Positions 1 to 7,843 of a DNA stretch of 64,000 nucleotides are shown here, in pieces (position 1 is the first letter of the stretch; each line of letters opens with the position of its first letter). Source of the DNA: Curtobacterium luteum (GTDB lineage: Bacteria > Actinomycetota > Actinomycetes > Actinomycetales > Microbacteriaceae); contig NZ_BMOI01000018.1 in assembly GCF_014646995.1 (NCBI RefSeq), forward strand, positions 1-64,000, read 5' to 3'. Below the pieces are notes generated by a model. It was not told the DNA's origin and ran no database searches. It was given only the letters and a program-made list of their open reading frames with translations. Position numbers and translations under genes: made by a program.

Positions 1-343
1 CGTCCGGGGCGACGGGTCGTGACCGGTCGCCGGAGGTGAGCGGGGAGTCGTGACCGTCCGGTGGACGGGTGATGCCCGCGCCCGCGCCGGTCGCGACGTG
101 CCGTGCGCAGGTCGCCGAGCGGTCACGAACCGTCGGTCAGGGGCGTCCGGGGCGACGGGTCGTGACCGGTCGCCGGAGGTGAGCGGGGAGTCGTGACCGT
201 CCAGCGGACGGGTGATGCCCGCACCCGCGCCGGTCGCGACGTGCCGTGCGCAGGTCGCCGAGCGGTCACGAACCGTCGGTCAGGGGCGTCCGGGGCGATG
301 AGTCGTGACCGGTCGCCGGAGGTGAGCGGGGAGTCGTGACCGT
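1..343. repeat. 143-bp tandem repeat, about 2.4 copies
   Basis: Copies begin at 1, 144 and 287 (the third is cut short near 343), giving a period of 143 bp. The copies are nearly identical; differences include gcccgcgcccg versus gcccgcacccg and a gacgggt versus gatgagt change. Each unit holds several GTGACCG or CGGTCAC words. The array continues off the left edge, so the copy number is unknown. I see no convincing gene in this stretch. Confidence 0.9.
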
Positions 344-364
344 TGGACGCGAGCGCGACCGGGG

Positions 365-1363
365 TCAGCCGTGCCGACGCTCGGTCGACGACAGCAGCTG
401 CTCGACCTCGCCGATCTCCATGGTCTCCGGGGACACCGACTGCAGTGGCGCTGCCGTCGGCGCGTGGACCGCGTCGACCAACCGGTGCATCATCGCGACC
501 GCGTCGTCGACGACCTCGGTGCTCTTCACCTGCACGCCGTGCAGCAGCCACTGCGCCGTCTCGAGCTCGTGGTGCACCCGTGCACGCTGCGCGAGCTGCC
601 GGTCACGGCCGCCGCCGTTCGTCTCGTACGCGCTGAGGACCGTGTCGAACGCGTCCTTCCGCCCGGCGAGCACCCACGCGAGGTCCTTCGCGGGGTCGCC
701 GAGCCGGAGCTCGCCCCAACCGAGCACCCCGGTCACGGCGTCGCCGTCCACGAGGAGCGCCTCGGTGCCCACCGAGCCGTGCACGACCGTCGGCGTGAAC
801 TGCCACAGCTGCTGGTCGCGGGCCGCGCCCTCCCACCGCTCCTTGAGCGCGGCCGGGACGAGCTTGGTGGCGACCGCGCGGTCCATGACGGAGACCGCGG
901 ACCGGAGGACCTCGAACGGGGTGAGCGACGGGAGGCCGGCGTCGGTGACGAAGCTCGTCGGCAGCTGGTGGACCGCCGCCACCGCACGGCCGACCGAGTC
1001 GGCGAGACCGGGGCGGTCGGCGAGGTCGCGGAGCGCGGGGTGGGCGCCGGGGACGTAGGTGGTCACGATGGCGCGCGTCGACCCGATCGGGGCCTGTCCG
1101 CGGTACTCGGCGACGGCGAACGGGAGGCGCGTGCGGATCCCGGCGCTCAGCGCCCGGATCGCGACGAGGTCGGCCGACTGGCGCGCTTCGGCCCGCTGGT
1201 TGCGGGGCCGGCGGATCGCGAGTGCGGCGCCGTCGGCGTCGCGGAGGACCGCGGACTCGTAGTCCCCGGACGCCGCGGAGCCGAGCGTGCGTGTCCCCGT
1301 GACGACGAGCCCGGGCACGGCCGTCGTCGCCAACGCGGCTAGAGTGAACTGGGATCCCGCCAT
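365..1363 (-). CDS. APH-fold phosphotransferase-like protein, probable pseudokinase
   Basis: This 332-residue protein resembles the aminoglycoside/macrolide phosphotransferase family over its whole length. The C-lobe motif GDPAKDLAW is present. The catalytic loop, normally HGDxxxxN, reads HGSVGTEA (residues 195-202), so both the catalytic Asp and the Asn are gone. The later metal-binding Asp, normally xDWG, is also lost: the protein reads VLGWGEL. Phosphotransfer by the usual mechanism is therefore unlikely; a binding or regulatory role is an inference. The start at 1363 is chosen over 1369 and 1402 because a TACCCT hexamer lies exactly 7 nt upstream (leaderless). It is divergent from nudC. 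Confidence 0.75.
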   Translation of the reverse strand: MAGSQFTLAALATTAVPGLVVTGTRTLGSAASGDYESAVLRDADGAALAIRRPRNQRAEARQSADLVAIRALSAGIRTRLPFAVAEYRGQAPIGSTRAIVTTYVPGAHPALRDLADRPGLADSVGRAVAAVHQLPTSFVTDAGLPSLTPFEVLRSAVSVMDRAVATKLVPAALKERWEGAARDQQLWQFTPTVVHGSVGTEALLVDGDAVTGVLGWGELRLGDPAKDLAWVLAGRKDAFDTVLSAYETNGGGRDRQLAQRARVHHELETAQWLLHGVQVKSTEVVDDAVAMMHRLVDAVHAPTAAPLQSVSPETMEIGEVEQLLSSTERRHG

Positions 1364-1370
1364 GCCCATC

Positions 1371-1376
1371 AGGGTA
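1371..1376 (-). promoter_or_regulatory. -10 hexamer TACCCT, leaderless start of the pseudokinase gene
   Basis: TACCCT on the minus strand is followed by exactly 7 nt and then the ATG at 1363, the spacing typical of leaderless actinobacterial transcripts. No Shine-Dalgarno sequence is visible. Confidence 0.6.
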
Positions 1377-1458
1377 GGTCCGTGTCGTCGCCATCCGGGC
1401 ACGCCACGCTGACCCGGGCACTCCCGGCCGAAGCCGCTGATCTGAGGAGCCCTCCGCC

Positions 1459-2394
1459 GTGACCGTCGAGTTCGCCGCCAGACTGCCCCTGTCCCGGAAC
1501 GAACTCGACCGCGACGCGGAGTTCCGCACGACGCCGGACCTCGACAGCGTGCTCCGCGACGACCCGGCCACGCGGTACCTCCCGCTCCGTGGTTCGGAGA
1601 TGCTCCGGAACGCCGACGGCACGCTGCGCTTCGTGTCCGCCGCGGACGTCCCCGAGGACACCGTCCTGCTGTACCTCGGCCGCGCGATCACCGACGCCGC
1701 CGACGCCCCGGCCGGCACCCGATTCGTCGCCGCCTTCGTCGACCCGGACACCGCACGCGCGATCGAACCGGACGAGGACGCCTGGGAGAGCCTCCGGATG
1801 TTCGGCACGGAGCTGTCCGCGCGCGACCAGGGCCTCGCGGTCGAGGCGGTCGCGATGGCGAACTGGCACGCCGTGCACGGCTTCTCGCCCCGCACCGGTT
1901 CCCCGGCGTCGGTCACCACGGGTGGCTGGGTCCGCCGCGACCCCGAGGGGCACGAGCTCTTCCCGCGCACCGACGCCGCGATCATCGTCGGCGTGACCGA
2001 CGCCGAGGACCGCATCCTCCTCGGCTCGAACGCGGCGTGGGACCAGGACCGGTACTCGCTGCTCGCCGGGTTCGTCGAGCCGGGTGAGTCCCTCGAGGAC
2101 GCCGTGCGGCGCGAGGTCTGGGAGGAGTCCGGTGTCCGCGTCGAGGAGCCGGAGTACCTCGGGTCGCAGCCGTGGCCGTTCCCCGCGTCGCTGATGCTCG
2201 GCTTCCGGGCCCGCGCGGTCGACGGCGACCCGAGCACAGCCCGCCCCGACGGCGTCGAGATCCTCGACGTCCGGTGGTTCTCCCGCGACGAGATCCGGGA
2301 GCGCGCCGGGGACACCCTCCTGCTGCCCGGCCGCACCTCCATCGCCCGCGCCATCATCGAGGAGTGGTACGGCGGCCCGCTGGACCTGCCGTGA
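1459..2394 (+). CDS. nudC: NAD(H) pyrophosphatase, Nudix family (NudC)
   Basis: NudC enzymes cleave NADH to NMNH and AMP and can remove NAD caps from RNA. The 311-residue product has a Nudix box at about residues 204-226 (begins GFVEPGES, ends REVWEESGV) and the NudC-specific SQPWPFP motif from residue 236. The zinc ribbon that usually precedes the box is degraded: the segment reads FSPRTGSP where the family has FCxxCGxP, so the cysteines are missing. The start GTG is preceded by GAGGAG. The stop overlaps the GTG of uvrD2, so the two are translationally coupled, in the same order as M. tuberculosis Rv3199c-Rv3198c. Confidence 0.88.
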   Translation: MTVEFAARLPLSRNELDRDAEFRTTPDLDSVLRDDPATRYLPLRGSEMLRNADGTLRFVSAADVPEDTVLLYLGRAITDAADAPAGTRFVAAFVDPDTARAIEPDEDAWESLRMFGTELSARDQGLAVEAVAMANWHAVHGFSPRTGSPASVTTGGWVRRDPEGHELFPRTDAAIIVGVTDAEDRILLGSNAAWDQDRYSLLAGFVEPGESLEDAVRREVWEESGVRVEEPEYLGSQPWPFPASLMLGFRARAVDGDPSTARPDGVEILDVRWFSRDEIRERAGDTLLLPGRTSIARAIIEEWYGGPLDLP

Positions 2395-4139
2395 GCGGCG
2401 CCGCAGCACCGCCCGCGGGTGCCGCGGGGCCGTCCGCCGAGGAGCTCCTCGCCGCGCTCGACCCGGAGCAACAGGCGGTCGCACGGACACTGCTCGGCCC
2501 CGTCGCGATCCTCGCCGGCGCCGGCACCGGGAAGACCCGGGCCATCACGCACCGGATCGCGTACGGGGTCGCGACCGGGACCTACTCGCCGAACCACGTC
2601 CTGGCGCTGACCTTCACGACCCGCGCGGCGGGGGAGCTCCGTTCCCGCCTGCGCGCGCTCGGGGCGGGGACGGTCCAGGCGCGCACCTTCCACTCGGCGG
2701 CGATGGCGCAGCTCAGCTACTTCTGGCCGGACACCGTCGGTGGCCACGCACCGCGCCTCGTCGACAAGAAGGGCCGGGTGATCGCGCACGCGGCGGACAC
2801 CGTCGGCCTGCACGTCGACACCCCGGTGCTGCGCGACCTCGCGGCCGAGGTCGAGTGGCGCAAGGTGCAGATGCTGACGCTCGAGGAGTACGAAGCCGCT
2901 GCAGCGGACCGGACGATGCCGCGGGACACCTCCCCGCGCCGGGTTGTCGACCTCATGCGCTCGTACGAGCAGCTCAAGGACGACCGCCGGCAGCTCGACT
3001 TCGAGGACGTCCTCCTCGCCACGCTCGGCATGGTCGAGTCGGAACCGCGGGTCGCGTCCTACGTCCGGCAGCAGTACCGGTTCTTCGTCGTCGACGAGTA
3101 CCAGGACGTCTCGCCCGTGCAGCACGCGCTCCTGCGGGCCTGGCTCGGCGGTCGTGACGACGTGTGCGTGGTGGGTGACGCCAGCCAGACGATCTACTCC
3201 TTCGCCGGGGCGTCGAGCGGGTTCCTGCTCGGGTTCGGCTCGGAGTTCCCACGCGGTTCGGTCGTGCGGCTCGAGCGCAACTACCGGTCGACGCGCGAGG
3301 TCGTCCACGCCGCCAACACGCTCATGCGCGGCCGTCCGGGTGCGCTCGACCTCGTCGCGCAGAGCACCGCGCCCGGTCCGGAACCGACGGTCCTCGCGTG
3401 CGTGCACGACGGTGACGAGGCGCAGACGGTCGCCCGCACGATCACGGACCTGGTCGCCGGCGGGTCCGCATGGGGCGACGTGGCGGTCCTCTTCCGCGTC
3501 GGCGCGCAGTCCGCCGCCCTCGAGTCGGCGCTCGGCCGCGCCGGCGTGCCCTACCGGGTGCAGGGCGGCACGCGGTTCTTCGACCGCCCCGAGGTGAAGC
3601 TCGCCGTGCACCACATGCGGGGTGAGGCGGTCCGGCAGACCGACGACGAACTGACCCGCCGCGTCGGTCTGGTGCTGCAGGTGAGCGGCTGGACGCCGAC
3701 CCCGCCGGAGGGGACGGGAGCGGTCCGCGAGCAGTGGGAGGCGCTGCAGGCGATCATGGGCCTCGCCGAGGACGCCCCGGCCGGCACGACCATGCAGCAG
3801 TTCACCCAGGACCTGGTCGACCGCGCTGCGACGCACCACGAGCCCGAGCTCGACGCGGTCACGCTGGCCACCCTGCACTCCTCGAAGGGCCTGGAGTGGC
3901 CGCACGTGGTGATCACGGGCGCGGCGGAGGGGCTCCTGCCGATCTCCCACGCGACCACGGACGCCGAGGTCGACGAGGAGCGCCGCCTGTTCTACGTCGG
4001 CCTCACGCGGGCCCGTCGGTCGGTGACGGTGACGTGGTCGCGACAGGGGTCGGTCCGCGGGGGGACGCGGACTCCGAGTCGGTTCCTGGCAGCCCTCGAC
4101 ACGCGCAGCGCGGATGGGGCAGCAGCGTCCGGCGCGTGA
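2391..4139 (+). CDS. uvrD2: ATP-dependent DNA helicase, UvrD/Rep superfamily 1 (UvrD2-like)
   Basis: A 582-residue superfamily 1A helicase that unwinds DNA 3' to 5' in repair. Visible motifs are Walker A AGAGTGKT (Lys48), motif Ia TFTTRAA, Walker B VVDEYQD (D235, E236), motif III GDASQTIYSF, motif IV ERNYRST, motif V TLHSSKGLEWPHV and motif VI VGLTRAR. The HRDC domain found at the C-terminus of mycobacterial UvrD2 is absent: the protein ends about 40 residues after motif VI. The start GTG overlaps the nudC stop. Its last 137 bp overlap the convergent gene on the other strand. The product is about 100 residues shorter than typical UvrD or PcrA. Confidence 0.88.
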   Translation: MSGAAAPPAGAAGPSAEELLAALDPEQQAVARTLLGPVAILAGAGTGKTRAITHRIAYGVATGTYSPNHVLALTFTTRAAGELRSRLRALGAGTVQARTFHSAAMAQLSYFWPDTVGGHAPRLVDKKGRVIAHAADTVGLHVDTPVLRDLAAEVEWRKVQMLTLEEYEAAAADRTMPRDTSPRRVVDLMRSYEQLKDDRRQLDFEDVLLATLGMVESEPRVASYVRQQYRFFVVDEYQDVSPVQHALLRAWLGGRDDVCVVGDASQTIYSFAGASSGFLLGFGSEFPRGSVVRLERNYRSTREVVHAANTLMRGRPGALDLVAQSTAPGPEPTVLACVHDGDEAQTVARTITDLVAGGSAWGDVAVLFRVGAQSAALESALGRAGVPYRVQGGTRFFDRPEVKLAVHHMRGEAVRQTDDELTRRVGLVLQVSGWTPTPPEGTGAVREQWEALQAIMGLAEDAPAGTTMQQFTQDLVDRAATHHEPELDAVTLATLHSSKGLEWPHVVITGAAEGLLPISHATTDAEVDEERRLFYVGLTRARRSVTVTWSRQGSVRGGTRTPSRFLAALDTRSADGAAASGA

Positions 4140-4923
4140 CCGACAGGTCCGACCGGTCGAGGACGAGCTGGTCCTGGTCGTCGTCGGGTCGCTGCCGGGC
4201 GACGGCGGCGCTCGGCACCCGTGCGAGGACGATCGCCACCGTCGTCGCCGCGACCGCGGCCGTCCGCCAGGGACCGAGCGGGGCGGCGCTGCGGCCCCAC
4301 ACCTGTGCGGCGAGCACCGGCCACGCCGGGTCGTCGTCGGCACGGTCGTACTCGACGCACTGCAGGCAGGGCCCGGCGTCCGGCGTCACGACAGGGCCGA
4401 CCCGGACGCTGCCGTCGCCGACGACCACCGCCACGTGCGGGACGTCACGGCGGGACCACGCTGCGCGGAGGGCCGGGTCCACGACGTGTTCGGCGACGAC
4501 GACGGCGAACTGGGCGTCGTCCGCTGGCGGCGCCGCACCCGCACCGTGCTCGACGCCCGTGCCGTCCGCCGGCGGGAGCGTCCGGAGCACCTCCACGCCC
4601 TCGCCCTCGAACTGGGCGGCGACCGTGTCGGCGAGCGGCCCCGCGCCGTGGACCTGCACCCGTGGGCGCGTCGGCGGCAGGACGTCGACCACCGCGGGGG
4701 ACGCTGCGGCGAGGACCGCGGCCGCGAGCTCCGGCCGGCACCCGGAGGCGTGGGCGAGGGCGGTCAGGGCATCGCGACCGGTCTCGTGTCGGAGGGCGCA
4801 GAGGAACCGTTCCTCGGCCGTGGTCGGGACCGGGACGACGGCGCGCGGTGGGTCGACGCCGAGCTGCACGGTCGCCGGGTCGCGCCAGACGAACTCGAGC
4901 GTCGGGTCGATGCGGATGCCCAT
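4003..4923 (-). CDS. ThiF/TOMM leader-binding-like protein (Rv3196 type)
   Basis: A 306-residue protein that I recognise loosely as the actinobacterial family annotated as TOMM-precursor-binding or cyclodehydratase-like, equivalent in position to M. tuberculosis Rv3196. The middle part (VQVHGAGPLADTVAA) looks like the nucleotide-binding turn of an E1/ThiF fold. Two cysteine pairs, CLQC and near the C-terminus RCACR, could form the zinc site of that fold. No precursor peptide or modification enzymes lie nearby, so a natural-product role is not supported. Its 3' end overlaps uvrD2 tail to tail by 137 bp, and the CxC pair lies inside the overlap. The start at 4923 (MGIRIDP) is preferred; 4968 is possible. 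Confidence 0.65.
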   Translation of the reverse strand: MGIRIDPTLEFVWRDPATVQLGVDPPRAVVPVPTTAEERFLCALRHETGRDALTALAHASGCRPELAAAVLAAASPAVVDVLPPTRPRVQVHGAGPLADTVAAQFEGEGVEVLRTLPPADGTGVEHGAGAAPPADDAQFAVVVAEHVVDPALRAAWSRRDVPHVAVVVGDGSVRVGPVVTPDAGPCLQCVEYDRADDDPAWPVLAAQVWGRSAAPLGPWRTAAVAATTVAIVLARVPSAAVARQRPDDDQDQLVLDRSDLSVTRRTLLPHPRCACRGLPGTDSESASPRGPTPVATTSPSPTDGPA

Positions 4924-5043
4924 GCACCCACCGTCCCGCAGCACGGGGCCGTCCGGGGCGACCGGCACCGATCTGTGGAGAACCCCCGGACGCCGGCCCC
5001 CGGGCGTCAGGCCCCCGGGCCTCCGGACGCCAGGCCCCGGACG

Positions 5044-6441
5044 TCAGGCCCGCGGAGCGGACCCGTCGTCGGACCCGTCGCCGTCCTCGACCCGACCCTG
5101 CTCGTCCTCCCGCGGCCGCGAGCCCGTGCTGTCGTCGAGGAGGTCCTGCAGCGCCTTGTCGAACTCGTCGTCCTCGGCCGAGAAGCCCGGGTTCTTCAGC
5201 CGGAGCACCAGGGCGTCCGGGGCGTCGATGTCCTCCGAGGTCGGCACCGCGTCGAAGTGTGACCACAGGGCGTCGCGGCCCTCGGCACCGAGCTCGTCGG
5301 TGACGCGCTGCCACATCGCGGCGGCCTCGCGCAGACGGCGGGGCCGCAGTTCCAGGCCGACGAGCGTCGCGAACGCGGACTCCGCCGGTCCACCGGAGGC
5401 ACGGCGACGACGGACCATCTCGGCGACGGCGTCGGCGCGGGGGAGCCGGGCGGTCGCCGCCGCGGTCACGGTGTCGACCCAGCCCTCGACGAGCGCGAGC
5501 ATCGTCTCGAGGCGTGCGAGGGCCGCGTCCTGCTCGGGGCTCCGCGGCGGGATGAGCGCACCGGACGCGAGGGCGTCGCGGAGCTGCTCCTGGTCCGTGG
5601 GGTCGATGTCCGCGGCGAGCTCCTCGACGCGGTCGAAGGGGATGTGGATCCCCTTCGCGTAGTCGGTGATCGACGAGATGATGTGCAGCCGCAGCCACCG
5701 GGCGGACCGGAACAGCCGGGCGTGCGCGAGCTCCCGGACGGCGAGCCAGATCCGGACCTCGTCCTCGGGCACGTCGAGTCCCTCGGCGAACTCGGCGACG
5801 TTCTGGGGGAGGAGCGCGGCGACCTGCTCGTCGAGGAGCGGGACCCCGACGTCGCCGCCGGACACGACCTCCTTCGAGAGCTGGCCGACGACCTGGCCGA
5901 GCTGGATGGCGAACAGGGCACCGCCGACACCGCGCATCGCCTTCGAGACGTCGCCGAGCATGGCCTTGAGCTCCTCGGGGGCCCGCTGGTCGATCGCCTC
6001 GGTCAGGGCGTCCGCGATGCTCGAGACCACCGGCTCGGCGATCTGCGTCCACACGGGGGCGGTCGCCTTCGCCCACTGCTCGCGGGTGTAGAGGCTCGGC
6101 GTGGCGGTGAGCTCGGCGACCGTGGTGACCTCGTCGAGCCAGAGTGCGGCGACCTGGAAGGCCTGGTCGGACGCCTGCGCCGTCGCGGGGTCGACGGCAT
6201 GGCCGCCCTCCCGCGCGATCGCCGTCGCACGCTCGGCGGTGACCGAGAAGTCGATGCCGTCCCCACCCGACTGCGCGGCCCGCTGGAGCTGGCTCATCAG
6301 GTTCGCGACGAACGCCGGGTCGTTCGGGAGCCCGGCCGCACCGGCGAGCTGCGACGGGTCGATCTGGCCCTCCCCGGACAGCAGCTTGCGCAGCATCTCC
6401 TGGAAATCGTCGTCCGGCCCCGGCTGCGGTTCATCAGGCAT
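5044..6441 (-). CDS. DUF2342 protein annotated as zinc-dependent metalloprotease (Rv3195 type)
   Basis: A 465-residue mostly helical protein of the DUF2342 family. Families like this are often called zinc-dependent metalloprotease, but the expected HExxH helix reads RELAH (in LAVRELAHARLF): the first zinc-ligand His is an Arg. Protease activity is therefore doubtful; this subfamily state is, from memory, shared with Rv3195-like proteins. The tail after about residue 435 is acidic and disordered (EDEQGRVEDGDGSDDG). A TAGCGT hexamer lies 7 nt before the ATG. The 75 bp between its stop and the next gene consist of short GC-rich repeats around CCAGGCCCC. Confidence 0.75.
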   Translation of the reverse strand: MPDEPQPGPDDDFQEMLRKLLSGEGQIDPSQLAGAAGLPNDPAFVANLMSQLQRAAQSGGDGIDFSVTAERATAIAREGGHAVDPATAQASDQAFQVAALWLDEVTTVAELTATPSLYTREQWAKATAPVWTQIAEPVVSSIADALTEAIDQRAPEELKAMLGDVSKAMRGVGGALFAIQLGQVVGQLSKEVVSGGDVGVPLLDEQVAALLPQNVAEFAEGLDVPEDEVRIWLAVRELAHARLFRSARWLRLHIISSITDYAKGIHIPFDRVEELAADIDPTDQEQLRDALASGALIPPRSPEQDAALARLETMLALVEGWVDTVTAAATARLPRADAVAEMVRRRRASGGPAESAFATLVGLELRPRRLREAAAMWQRVTDELGAEGRDALWSHFDAVPTSEDIDAPDALVLRLKNPGFSAEDDEFDKALQDLLDDSTGSRPREDEQGRVEDGDGSDDGSAPRA

Positions 6442-6448
6442 GGCGACT

Positions 6449-6454
6449 ACGCTA
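6449..6454 (-). promoter_or_regulatory. -10 hexamer TAGCGT, leaderless start of the DUF2342 gene
   Basis: TAGCGT on the minus strand lies exactly 7 nt before the ATG at 6441. Confidence 0.55.
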
Positions 6455-6545
6455 ACCGCTGCTCACGGGCACCGACCTGGGACGCTCCCGTGGGAACGCC
6501 CGAACCGCTGCGCCGAGGGCGAACACCCCCGTGGAAGGACCCTGC

Positions 6546-7655
6546 GTGACGCTCTTCGCCCCCGAGCCCCGCCGTCGATCCCGTGCCCGGACGCTCGGCT
6601 GGGCGTTCGTCATCGGGGCCGTCGTGCTCGGCCTGCTCGCGAGCTTCCTGCCGAGCCCGTACCTCATCGAGGTCCCCGGCCCGGTCTACAACACCATCGG
6701 CACGCAGCGGCAGGGGGAGGGCAAGGACGCGAAGGACGTCGAGCTCATCCAGATCTCGGGCCGCGAGACCTACCCGACCTCGGGCGCGCTCGACATGCTC
6801 ACCGTCGGCGTCCAAGGCGACGCGACGCACCGGCCGAGCTGGACGAGCGTCATCCGGGCGCTCTTCACGAAGTCGGAGGCCGTGATCCCGGCCTCGGCGA
6901 TCTACCCTCCGGGATCGACGAACGAGCAGGTCAGCCAGCAGGACACCGCCGACATGCAGCAGTCGCAGCAGTCCGCCGTCGCCGCAGCCCTCGTGCAGCA
7001 GGACATCCCCGTCCCGACCGAACTCGAGGTGGGCACCGTCCAGAAGGGGTCGGCCGCCGACGGTACGATCGAGAAGGGTGACGTCATCCGCGCCTTCGAC
7101 GGGACGCAGCTCACCGAGGACGTCGACGCATCGAGCCTCCGCACCGCGGTCGCGAAGCACGGGACGAGCAGCCCGGCGACGATCACGATCGAGCGCGACG
7201 GGAAGGAGCGGCAGGTCCGGGTCACCCCGCGCGAGCAGGACGGCACCGCGCTCCTCGGCGTCGGCGTCACCGAGCGCTACGACTTCCCCTTCGACGTGAA
7301 GATCACCCTGCAGGACGTGGGCGGCCCGTCCGCCGGCATGATGTTCGCGCTCGGGATCATCGACGAGATCACCCCCGGCAAGCTGAACGGCGGGAAGCAC
7401 GTCGCGGGCACCGGCACGATCACCGCGCAGGGCGAGGTCGGCGCGATCGGCGGCATCCGCCAGAAGATGTACGGCGCGGAGGAAGCGGGAGCGACGATCT
7501 TCCTCGCCCCCGCCGACAACTGCGACGAGGTGGTCGGACACGTGCCCGACGGGCTCGACGTCTACAAGGTCGCCACGCTCGACCAGGCGGTCACCGACCT
7601 GCAGACCATCGCGTCCGGGAAGAGCACCGCGAAGCTCGCACGCTGCACGTCGTAG
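6546..7655 (+). CDS. Membrane-anchored PDZ / Lon-type (S16) serine protease, YlbL family
   Basis: A 369-residue protein with an N-terminal membrane anchor (about residues 15-40), a PDZ domain in the middle and a Lon-type S16 peptidase domain at the C-terminus. The catalytic Ser lies in GGPSAGMMFALG, and the dyad Lys is the one in GGIRQKMYGA. It corresponds to Rv3194c in M. tuberculosis and YlbL in Bacillus, which act outside the membrane. The start at 6546 has a GGAAGGA ribosome-binding site 7 nt upstream; an in-frame GTG at 6531 is less likely. It is divergent from the DUF2342 gene, as in mycobacteria. Confidence 0.88.
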   Translation: MTLFAPEPRRRSRARTLGWAFVIGAVVLGLLASFLPSPYLIEVPGPVYNTIGTQRQGEGKDAKDVELIQISGRETYPTSGALDMLTVGVQGDATHRPSWTSVIRALFTKSEAVIPASAIYPPGSTNEQVSQQDTADMQQSQQSAVAAALVQQDIPVPTELEVGTVQKGSAADGTIEKGDVIRAFDGTQLTEDVDASSLRTAVAKHGTSSPATITIERDGKERQVRVTPREQDGTALLGVGVTERYDFPFDVKITLQDVGGPSAGMMFALGIIDEITPGKLNGGKHVAGTGTITAQGEVGAIGGIRQKMYGAEEAGATIFLAPADNCDEVVGHVPDGLDVYKVATLDQAVTDLQTIASGKSTAKLARCTS

Positions 7656-7694
7656 GAACGGCCACGCGCTCCACGCGACGTGCGCGCACGTCGC

Positions 7695-7733
7695 GATCCG
7701 CGCCTCCAGGCGGCCCGCCGGGAGGCCCGGATC
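7695..7733 (+). terminator. Imperfect hairpin after the PDZ protease gene
   Basis: Arms GATCCGcGCCTCC and GGGAGGCcCGGATC pair with one mismatch across a loop of about 12 nt. No T-tract follows. It shares the GCCTCC/GGAGGC core of the hairpins seen at other gene ends in the window. Confidence 0.55.
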
Positions 7734-7777
7734 ACCTTCCTGAGTCCCCGCACAGTTTCACTGTCGGCAGTGACCAA

Positions 7778-7783
7778 TAGGAT
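7778..7783 (+). promoter_or_regulatory. -10 hexamer TAGGAT, putative promoter of the UPF0182 gene
   Basis: TAGGAT lies about 60 nt before the GTG start. A clear -35 box is not visible. Confidence 0.4.
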
Positions 7784-7843
7784 CGACGCACTGACGGCCC
7801 GCCGCGCCGGGCCCGCCGGTCCGACACGTCTGGAGCACATCAA

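Noticed and set aside
4003..4923. RiPP (TOMM) biosynthetic cluster
   Set aside because: Only one ThiF/TOMM-like gene is present, in a conserved housekeeping context with no precursor peptide, YcaO or dehydrogenase gene.
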